DNA of 20,966 nucleotides from an uncultured Clostridium sp. (GTDB taxonomy: Bacteria; Bacillota; Clostridia; Clostridiales; Clostridiaceae): positions 1 through 20,966 of the forward strand of contig URGW01000048.1 in the NCBI GenBank assembly GCA_900547475.1. The letters run 5' to 3'. The first letter of the stretch is position 1; each line of letters starts with the position of its first letter. The translations under genes and the position numbers were made by a program. Shown here piece after piece: positions 6,658 through 12,845 of the stretch. The notes below the pieces were generated by a model that was not told the DNA's origin, made no database searches, and saw nothing but the letters and a program-made list of their open reading frames with translations.

Positions 6658-7623
6658 ATGGAGAATGAAATGATTAAAAGTGAGTGTGAAGACACCCTAA
6701 GTAAATATTTTTATTTTATTAACTGCTCTGAGATGGAAAAAGAATTATGCAATATGGAAATAAGAAGTATTTTTGGAAAAGAGCCTGAAGCAAAGTATTT
6801 ATTTTCAGAAAAGAATTTTGATCCATCTAGAAGTCCATTTATTAAGTTACAAATTAAATCAATATACATAGAGAAAAACTTAGAAAATATAATTAATAAA
6901 ATAAAACATACTAAAATATCTTATGATGATTTTAAAGTTAATTATATAAAAAGTGAAAATGGAGATGTTTCATATGAAGAGCGTCTTAAAGCTGTTAAGA
7001 GAATTGGCTTTGTTGTAACGGGATTTCCTAATATACACAATCCAAAGATAGAATTAGCTATAACTAAAGTTAAGAATAAATGGATATTTGGAGAATTAAT
7101 TAGAAATAATTTTAAGTGGCAAAGACATAATGAGAAACCACATTCATATTCTAATGCAGTACCATTAAGAATGGCTAGGGCATTAGTAAATATTGCAGTT
7201 GGAGATAATAGAGAATTATCATTAGTTGATCCATGTTGTGGTGTTGGAACTGTTGTTATAGAAGCTCTTGATTTGGGGATTAATGTAAAAGGTTATGAAA
7301 TTAGTAAACCTATTGCATGTAATGCTAGAAATAATATAGAATTTTTAGGTTACAATAGAGAAATAATAACTAGTGGCGATATGCATGATATAAATGAATG
7401 TTTTGATGTTGCCATAGTTGATATTCCTTATGGATTGTTTTCACCAGTAACTCTACAGGAACAGGTGGATATAATTAATACCTCAAGAAGGATTGCTCGG
7501 AAGATAGTTATAATAACATTTGAAGATATGGATAATTTAATAATTTCAGCTGGATTCAAAATAGTAGAAAAATGCTATATAAGAAAAGGAAATATGATAA
7601 GACAGATTAGTATCTGTGTATAA
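6658..7623 (+). CDS. Trm11/TrmG10-type SAM-dependent RNA methyltransferase
   Basis: The 321-aa protein has an N-terminal half without catalytic motifs, likely a THUMP-like RNA-binding region up to about residue 150. The linker YSNAVPLRMARALVNIA (165-181) is typical of Trm11-like enzymes, where S-x(n)-P-x(n)-R-x-x-A joins the domains. The catalytic domain has motif I DPCCGVGT at 191-198, acidic GYE at 212-214, GDMHD at 240-244 and motif IV DIPYG at 255-259. The (D/N)(I/P)PY motif marks N-methylation of a base, here probably guanine in tRNA or rRNA. The middle residue is Ile instead of the usual Pro. The ribosome binding site is AAGAGGG. It is likely cotranscribed with the oxidoreductase gene upstream. 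Confidence 0.82.
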   Translation: MENEMIKSECEDTLSKYFYFINCSEMEKELCNMEIRSIFGKEPEAKYLFSEKNFDPSRSPFIKLQIKSIYIEKNLENIINKIKHTKISYDDFKVNYIKSENGDVSYEERLKAVKRIGFVVTGFPNIHNPKIELAITKVKNKWIFGELIRNNFKWQRHNEKPHSYSNAVPLRMARALVNIAVGDNRELSLVDPCCGVGTVVIEALDLGINVKGYEISKPIACNARNNIEFLGYNREIITSGDMHDINECFDVAIVDIPYGLFSPVTLQEQVDIINTSRRIARKIVIITFEDMDNLIISAGFKIVEKCYIRKGNMIRQISICV

Positions 7624-7656
7624 ATTATAATTTAAAAAGTCAATTAAAAATAAAAA

Positions 7657-7685
7657 TTGACAATATATTAAGAAGATGATATAAT
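7657..7685 (+). promoter_or_regulatory. Consensus promoter of the infC operon
   Basis: TTGACA at 7657-7662 and TATAAT at 7680-7685 are both perfect sigma-A consensus, with a 17-bp spacer. The start would be near 7692, giving a leader of about 170 nt before infC. A 7-bp inverted repeat (GTCAATT 7639-7645, AATTGAC 7655-7661) overlaps the -35. Confidence 0.9.
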
Positions 7686-7691
7686 AAGTTT

Positions 7692-7850
7692 CGTCAAGAA
7701 GAAACTGCCGTTTCTCGCCTTACGGCTAAGCTTAGTAAGGTAATGAGTTTATTGGATTTTTATCTAGAAGTATGTCTAGATTTTCTAAATAATACGAGGG
7801 CGGCAATTATGTCGCCCTTTTATTTATATATTTTTCTTGATAGATTTTAT
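7692..7850 (+). ncRNA. L20 leader (autoregulatory attenuator of infC-rpmI-rplT)
   Basis: A long structured leader between the consensus promoter and infC that ends in a terminator hairpin is the hallmark of the Firmicute L20 leader, in which ribosomal protein L20 binds the transcript and causes premature termination. Seen directly: GCCGT (7707-7711) can pair with ACGGC (7722-7726), while the overlapping CCTTAC (7718-7723) can instead pair with GTAAGG (7735-7740). ATCTAGA/TCTAGAT (7762-7768/7775-7781) forms another stem before a T-run. A GC-rich hairpin with a T-rich tail follows at 7797. The family call rests on position and structure, not on a covariance search. Confidence 0.85.
7797..7823 (+). 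terminator. Attenuator terminator within the L20 leader
   Basis: AGGGCGGC (7797-7804) pairs with GTCGCCCT (7811-7818), with one G-T wobble, over the loop AATTAT, then TTTTATTT. It is by far the most GC-rich hairpin in the neighbourhood and lies upstream of infC, so it must be conditional. Confidence 0.88.
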
Positions 7851-7864
7851 CGGAGGTGAATGTT

Positions 7865-8377
7865 ATCAGTAAAAACTTTACTTGTAATGAAAGTATTAGA
7901 GAGAAGGAAATTAGAGTAATTGATACAGATGGTAATCAATTAGGTGTAATTTCTACGAAAGAAGCTTTACAAATGGCTGAGGAGAAAGATTTAGATTTAG
8001 TAATGATATCTCCAACAGCAGTGCCACCAGTATGTAAAATAATGGATTTAGGCAAATACATTTACGAGCAATCTAAAAAGGAAAAAGAAGCTAAGAAAAA
8101 GCAAAAGGTAACTGTCATTAAAGAAATCAGATGTAGTTTAACTATTGAAGAAAATGACATAGCTATCAAAGCTAAGAATGCTAGAAAGTTCTTATTAGAC
8201 GGGGATAAAGTTAAAGTCACTGTTAGATTCAAAGGTAGAGAAGCAACATTAGGTCACCTAGGATTAAAGATCTTAGAAAACTTTGTTTCTAAACTTGAAG
8301 ATGTTTGTACTGTTGAAAAAGCAGCAAAGCAAGAAGGAAGAAACATGACTATGGTATTAGCCCCTAAAAAAGCATAA
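7865..8377 (+). CDS. infC: Translation initiation factor IF-3
   Basis: The 170-aa product has the two IF3 domains: the N-terminal domain with IREKEIRVIDTDGNQLG and PPVCKIMDLGKY, a lysine-rich linker KEKEAKKKQK, and the C-terminal 30S-binding domain with VTVRFKGREATLGHLG and the tail MVLAPKK. IF3 stops non-initiator or non-AUG pairing in the 30S P site. The start is chosen as ATC at 7865, 8 nt after GGAGG (7852-7856): IF3 genes commonly use a rare AUU/AUC/AUA start so that IF3 represses its own synthesis. The GTG at 7856 overlaps the ribosome binding site and is rejected. An out-of-frame ATG at 7860 has a poor, very short spacing. First gene of the infC-rpmI-rplT operon. Confidence 0.95.
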   Translation: MSKNFTCNESIREKEIRVIDTDGNQLGVISTKEALQMAEEKDLDLVMISPTAVPPVCKIMDLGKYIYEQSKKEKEAKKKQKVTVIKEIRCSLTIEENDIAIKAKNARKFLLDGDKVKVTVRFKGREATLGHLGLKILENFVSKLEDVCTVEKAAKQEGRNMTMVLAPKKA

Positions 8378-8397
8378 CCAGAGAGGAGAATATTATC

Positions 8398-8595
8398 ATG
8401 CCAAAAATGAAAACGCACAGAGGTGCAGCTAAAAGATTTAAAAAGACTGGTACTGGAAAGTTAAAAAGAGCAAAAGCTTTCAAGAGCCACATCTTAACAA
8501 AGAAGAGCGCTAAGAGAAAGAGAAACTTAAGAAAAGCTGCTTACGTTTCAACTACTCAAGAAAAAGCAATGAAGAAATTATTACCATACCTATAA
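8398..8595 (+). CDS. rpmI: 50S ribosomal protein L35
   Basis: This 65-aa, strongly basic protein matches L35 in length and motifs: MPKMKTHRGAAKRFKKTGTG at the start, then a Lys/Arg-rich middle and a C-terminal LPYL. The ribosome binding site AGAGGAG precedes the ATG. It lies between infC and rplT, the conserved order, and would be under L20 control with them. Confidence 0.98.
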   Translation: MPKMKTHRGAAKRFKKTGTGKLKRAKAFKSHILTKKSAKRKRNLRKAAYVSTTQEKAMKKLLPYL

Positions 8596-8621
8596 TATAG
8601 AGGACTTAGGAGGAATACAAA

Positions 8622-8981
8622 ATGGCAAGAGTTAAGAGAGCGGTAAATGCTCGTAAGAATCATAAAAAAGTTTTAAAGCTTGCAAAAGGTTACTACGGTG
8701 GAAAGAGCAGATTATTCAGAACTGCTAACGAATCTGTAATCAGAGCTTTAAGAAATGCATACGTTGGAAGAAGATTAAAGAAGAGAGATTTCAGAAGATT
8801 ATGGATAGCAAGAATTAATGCTGCTACAAGAATGAACGGTCTTTCATACTCAAAATTCATGAACGGAATCAAGTTAGCTGGAATAGACATGAACAGAAAG
8901 ATGTTATCTGAAATAGCTATCAACGATCCAAAAGCATTTGCAAACTTAGTAGAAACTGCAAAGGCTCAATTAAACAAATAA
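8622..8981 (+). CDS. rplT: 50S ribosomal protein L20
   Basis: The 119-aa basic protein matches L20: MARVKRAVNARKNHKKVLKL at the start, AKGYYGGKSRLFR, the RDFRRLWIARINAA segment and LSYSKFMNGIKLAGI. It binds 23S rRNA early in 50S assembly. In Firmicutes it also binds the operon leader to trigger termination. The strong TAGGAGG ribosome binding site lies 8-9 nt before the ATG. A terminator follows directly. Confidence 0.99.
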   Translation: MARVKRAVNARKNHKKVLKLAKGYYGGKSRLFRTANESVIRALRNAYVGRRLKKRDFRRLWIARINAATRMNGLSYSKFMNGIKLAGIDMNRKMLSEIAINDPKAFANLVETAKAQLNK

Positions 8982-8993
8982 TTTTATTTACAT

Positions 8994-9021
8994 AAAGCAA
9001 TCCGAAAGGATTGCTTTTTTT
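8994..9021 (+). terminator. Rho-independent terminator of the infC operon
   Basis: A perfect 10-bp stem (8994-9003 with 9008-9017) closed by a GAAA tetraloop runs into a T-run ending at 9021. Strong and typical. Confidence 0.96.
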
Positions 9022-9085
9022 AATATTTAATATTAAATCAATAATTTATCATTATGAATATAATATATATGAGATAAATATTAGG

Positions 9086-9781
9086 ATGAAAAGAAATAGT
9101 ATGTATACAAAAGGCGATTTTCATATACACTCAACTTATTCAGATGGAAGTTTAACACCAAGTCAGGTAGTGAGATTAGCAAAAGAAAGACATGTGGATA
9201 TCATGGCCATAACTGATCATAATAATACAGATGGTATAGATGAAGCTATTATAGAGGGAAGAAAAAATAATATTACTGTAATACCAGGGGTAGAATTATC
9301 AACTAGATATAATGATTGTAGGGTACATGTATTAGGATACTTTAAAGATGATAGTTATAAAAGTGATTTGCTTAAGGAAGTACTTTTAAAGATTAAACAA
9401 GGAGAAATTAAGGTAATAAGAAAAATATTCCAAGATAGAATTGATTTTTGTGGATTTAATAATAAACTTTGTGTTCAGACTGGAGTTGATATATTAAGGT
9501 TTTTTGGAGCTACAGTAGTTCTTGCACATCCAGTGCTTTTATGTAAAAAAGATTTTAATAGTATTATTAATATAAATTTTGATGGAATTGAAGCAAAATA
9601 CTTTAAAAATACTGAAAATGATACAAAATATTTTATAGATATTTCAAATAAAAAGAATATAATTTATACTGCTGGATCAGATTTTCATAATTATATTGAA
9701 TGTTATAGAGTTCATGGAATGATTGGTGATGTATATTTAAATGAAGAGGAAATAGAGAAGTTTTTGAATGTATTAAATTAA
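9086..9781 (+). CDS. PHP-domain metal-dependent phosphoesterase, compact
   Basis: The 231-aa protein (from ATG 9086) carries the PHP metal ligands: HIH at 13-15 with D20, DH at 44-45, E70 in PGVEL, H81, H148 in LAHP, and SDFH at 198-201. Such enzymes hydrolyse phosphomonoester bonds (YciV/TrpH-like or histidinol-phosphatase-like) with two or three metal ions in the cytoplasm. The stretch between H81 and LAHP is short (67 residues) compared with YciV-type enzymes, where an inserted helical subdomain follows this point, so the substrate may differ. The start is uncertain: ATG 9086 and ATG 9101 are both in frame and neither has a strong ribosome binding site; a frame extension further upstream runs into the rplT terminator and is rejected. 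Confidence 0.85.
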   Translation: MKRNSMYTKGDFHIHSTYSDGSLTPSQVVRLAKERHVDIMAITDHNNTDGIDEAIIEGRKNNITVIPGVELSTRYNDCRVHVLGYFKDDSYKSDLLKEVLLKIKQGEIKVIRKIFQDRIDFCGFNNKLCVQTGVDILRFFGATVVLAHPVLLCKKDFNSIININFDGIEAKYFKNTENDTKYFIDISNKKNIIYTAGSDFHNYIECYRVHGMIGDVYLNEEEIEKFLNVLN

Positions 9782-9834
9782 AGCCTACATCTAAATAATC
9801 TTATTAAAGGTTATTTAGATGTAGGCTATTTTTA
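9782..9834 (+). terminator. Rho-independent terminator of the PHP gene
   Basis: A perfect 17-bp stem (9782-9798 with 9811-9827) starts at the stop codon, has a 12-nt loop and is followed by ATTTTTA. It isolates the PHP gene from the asr operon. Confidence 0.93.
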
Positions 9835-9936
9835 TGCAATATATAATTATTATGAATTTATATATAAAAGATAATAGATGAATATAAATGAATAATTTTA
9901 CAGAAAATACTTTTATGATAAAGAGAGGTGGGACTA

Positions 9937-10950
9937 ATGAAAATAAAAATTACTGCTCAAGAATTTGATAATATAATAAATAGTATTAAAGATAAGTATA
10001 AAGTTATTGCACCAGTATCTATACCTTATGCAGGGCAATATTCAGATACTGATGTAATTAGATATGAAGAAGTAAAAAGTATTAATGAAATTGAATTTAA
10101 TCTTAAATCTCATTTTACAGCTAAAGAAGTAGTTATGCCTGTTACAGAAACTTTATTTTATTATACAGAGGGAGAGTATAAGATACCAACCATTGATGAA
10201 AGAAAGATGCTAGTATTTATGCGTTCTTGTGATGTCAATGGTTTGCATAGAATAGATAATGTTTATTTAAAAAATGGAAAAGAACCAGATTATTATTATA
10301 AGAGACTTAGAGATAAGGTTAAGATAGTGTTAATTGGATGTGAAAAAAGTTTTAGAAATTGTTTTTGTGTAAGTTTTGGTACTAATACAACTGAAGATTA
10401 CTCATTAGGGGTAAAGGTTGATAAAGGTGATGTATATATAGAGATAAAAGATGATGAATTTAAAGATATATTTGTGGGAGAAAAAGCAGATTTTAATATT
10501 GATTTTGTAACTTCTAATGATGTAAAAGTAACATTACCAGAAAAATTAAACCCTTTAGAAGTTGCAGAGGCAGAGTTATGGAGAGAGTATGATTATAGGT
10601 GTATAGCTTGTGGAAGATGTAATCTTTCTTGTCCAACATGTTCATGTTATACAATGCAGGATATAGTAAGCAGAGAGAATCCTAGATGTGGTGAAAGAAG
10701 AAGAGTTGGGGCATCATGTCAAATACCAGGATTTTCTTTAATGGCAGGAGGGCATGATGTTAGAGTAAGAAATGGAGATAGAATGAGATATAGAACTATG
10801 CACAAGATGTATGATTATGGTGAGAGATTTGGTCCACAAATGTGTGTAGGCTGTGGAAGATGTGATGATGTATGCCCTCAATATATATCAATATCAACTG
10901 CAATGAATAAGGTAACACAATTTGTTAAAAGCAAACAAGGGGAGGAATAA
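9937..10950 (+). CDS. asrA: Anaerobic sulfite reductase subunit A (ferredoxin-like)
   Basis: The 337-aa protein ends in two ferredoxin-type sites: cysteines 222, 225, 228, 232 (CIACGRCNLSC) and 303, 306, 309, 313 (CVGCGRCDDVC). The N-terminal 200 residues are of the AsrA/hydrogenase-beta-like type. It relays electrons from AsrB to the siroheme subunit AsrC in the cytoplasm. The ATG at 9937 follows GAGGTG (9924-9929); the in-frame GTG at 9928 overlaps that site and is rejected. First gene of asrABC; asrB begins 3 bp after its stop. The 100-bp upstream region is AT-rich and shows no clear operator. Confidence 0.95.
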   Translation: MKIKITAQEFDNIINSIKDKYKVIAPVSIPYAGQYSDTDVIRYEEVKSINEIEFNLKSHFTAKEVVMPVTETLFYYTEGEYKIPTIDERKMLVFMRSCDVNGLHRIDNVYLKNGKEPDYYYKRLRDKVKIVLIGCEKSFRNCFCVSFGTNTTEDYSLGVKVDKGDVYIEIKDDEFKDIFVGEKADFNIDFVTSNDVKVTLPEKLNPLEVAEAELWREYDYRCIACGRCNLSCPTCSCYTMQDIVSRENPRCGERRRVGASCQIPGFSLMAGGHDVRVRNGDRMRYRTMHKMYDYGERFGPQMCVGCGRCDDVCPQYISISTAMNKVTQFVKSKQGEE

Positions 10951-10953
10951 AAG

Positions 10954-11748
10954 ATGGTAAATGAATATATTCCTTATGAAGTTAAAATTTTAGATATTAT
11001 TAAGCATACACCTAAAGAATGCACTTTTAGAGTAGAGAGAAAATGTAATGAAATAAATCCAGGTCAATTTTTTGAAATTTCTATGCCTAAATATGGGGAA
11101 TCGCCAATATCAGTATCTGGATATAGTGATGAATATTTAGATTTTACTATTAGAGAAGTAGGAAAGGTTACTGAAGAGATATTTAAACTAAATATAGGCG
11201 ATATTATAAGATTGAGAGGGCCATACGGTAATGGTTTTGAGTTAAAAAATTATATAGATAAAGAAATAATAATTGTATCTGGGGGAAGTGGATTAGCACC
11301 AGTTAGGGGAATTTTAGAATACTTTTATGAGAATATAGATAAATGTAAAAGTGTAACATTAATATGTGGATTTAGGTCACCTGATGATATTTTATTTAAA
11401 GGAGATATAGAGAAATGGAAATCTAAATTTAATGTTATATTAACTGTAGATAAAGGCCATGAAGAGTATAATGGAAAGGTTGGGCTTGTAACAAAATACG
11501 TGCCAGAGATAAGTATAAATGATAAAAATAATGTTTCAGTAGTAATTGTTGGACCTCCGATGATGATGAAATTTACAATAAGTGAATTCCAAAAGATTGG
11601 TATACAAGATCATAATATGTGGGTTTCTTATGAAAGAAAAATGTGTTGTGGCCTTGGAAAATGCGGACACTGTAGGATGGATACAACTTATATATGTACC
11701 GACGGTCCAGTATTTAATTATGCTTTTGGAAAGACTTTATATGATTAG
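10954..11748 (+). CDS. asrB: Anaerobic sulfite reductase subunit B (FAD/NAD(P)H reductase)
   Basis: This 264-aa protein is of the ferredoxin-NADP reductase type. A beta-barrel FAD domain carries RLRGPYGNGF at 86-95, an NAD(P) domain has VSGGSGLAPVRG at 108-119, and the C-terminal [2Fe-2S] site uses C231 or C232, C237, C240 and C248 (CCGLGKCGHC), as in PyrK-like subunits. It would take electrons from NAD(P)H and pass them to AsrA. It sits 3 bp after asrA and 12 bp before asrC, with the GGGGAGG ribosome binding site inside the end of asrA. Confidence 0.95.
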   Translation: MVNEYIPYEVKILDIIKHTPKECTFRVERKCNEINPGQFFEISMPKYGESPISVSGYSDEYLDFTIREVGKVTEEIFKLNIGDIIRLRGPYGNGFELKNYIDKEIIIVSGGSGLAPVRGILEYFYENIDKCKSVTLICGFRSPDDILFKGDIEKWKSKFNVILTVDKGHEEYNGKVGLVTKYVPEISINDKNNVSVVIVGPPMMMKFTISEFQKIGIQDHNMWVSYERKMCCGLGKCGHCRMDTTYICTDGPVFNYAFGKTLYD

Positions 11749-11760
11749 GAGGGATATTCT

Positions 11761-12744
11761 ATGGAGCTTTTACATGATTTAAATACAAGAAGGGCAATGA
11801 AAAATGCTTTTAGAATAACTAAAAATAAATATATGACAGCTGTAAGAATTAGGATTCCAGGAGGATCAATTCATACAGATACATTAAAATTAGTTGCAGA
11901 TCTTGCTGATAAATATGGAGATGGAAGAATTCATATTACAACAAGACAAGGATTTGAGGTGCTAGGAATTCCAATGGAAAGAATGGAAGAAGTAAATGAA
12001 GCACTTCAGCCTATTATTGATAATATGGGAACTAATCAAAATCATAAGGGTAGTGGATATCCTTCAGCTGGTACAAGAAATATAACTTCTTGTATTGGAA
12101 ATAATATTTGCCCAAAAGCTCAGTATAATACAACAGAATTAGCAAGAAAAATTGAAGATATGGTTTATCCAGATGATTTACATGTAAAAATAGCAGCAAC
12201 AGGATGTCCTAATGATTGTATAAAGGCTAGAATGCATGATATAGGAATAATAGGAATGTGTCTGCCAGTTTATGATTCATATAGATGTATATCATGTGGA
12301 GCTTGTGTTAAAAAATGCAAGCAAGTATCAACTACAGCATTAAGTGCAAAAAATTATAAAGTCATTAGAGATCCAAGTAAATGTATTGGATGTGGAGAAT
12401 GTGTTTTAGCATGTCCTAATAATGCTTGGACTAGAAGTCCTAAAAAATATTTTAGAGTTGTTATTATGGGAAGAACCGGAAAAACAAATCCAAGAATAGC
12501 AGAAGATTTTATAAAATGGGCAGATGAAGATACTGTATTAAAAATTATAGATAATACTTATAAGTTTGTTAGGGAGTATATAAATCCTGATGCACCATAT
12601 GGAAAAGAACATATTGGATATATAGTAGATAGGGTTGGATATAAAGAGTATAAGAAATGGGCTCTTGATGGAATTGATTTACCTGAATTAGCAGAAGTAA
12701 GTGAAAATGTGAATTGGGATGGAGTGCATTATATGAGAAAGTAA
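11761..12744 (+). CDS. asrC: Anaerobic sulfite reductase subunit C (siroheme catalytic subunit)
   Basis: The 327-aa protein holds the siroheme/[4Fe-4S] ligands C111-x5-C117 (TSCIGNNICPKA) and C149-x3-C153 (GCPNDC), plus an inserted ferredoxin domain with C176, 179, 182, 186 and C208, 211, 214, 218. The THxTTRQ-type substrate segment reads HITTRQGFE at 58-66. It reduces sulfite by six electrons to sulfide. Siroheme reductases of this fold often accept nitrite, which matters here because a nitrate reductase lies about 100 bp downstream. No hairpin terminator is seen after asrC, so read-through is possible. Confidence 0.95.
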   Translation: MELLHDLNTRRAMKNAFRITKNKYMTAVRIRIPGGSIHTDTLKLVADLADKYGDGRIHITTRQGFEVLGIPMERMEEVNEALQPIIDNMGTNQNHKGSGYPSAGTRNITSCIGNNICPKAQYNTTELARKIEDMVYPDDLHVKIAATGCPNDCIKARMHDIGIIGMCLPVYDSYRCISCGACVKKCKQVSTTALSAKNYKVIRDPSKCIGCGECVLACPNNAWTRSPKKYFRVVIMGRTGKTNPRIAEDFIKWADEDTVLKIIDNTYKFVREYINPDAPYGKEHIGYIVDRVGYKEYKKWALDGIDLPELAEVSENVNWDGVHYMRK

Positions 12745-12845
12745 GATAATATTTCTTAATAATTTAAATCGAATCAAGTATTAAAAGTTAATAGGTTATA
12801 AGAGGTTTATAAAAAATAGAGTTAATTAAATAAGGAGTGATTTCA

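Noticed and set aside
8693..8923. Minus-strand open frame within rplT
   Set aside because: Fully antisense to the L20 gene; no ribosome binding site.
11582..11782. Second plus-strand frame across the asrB/asrC junction
   Set aside because: It overlaps the [2Fe-2S] region of asrB and the start of asrC in another frame and has no family features.
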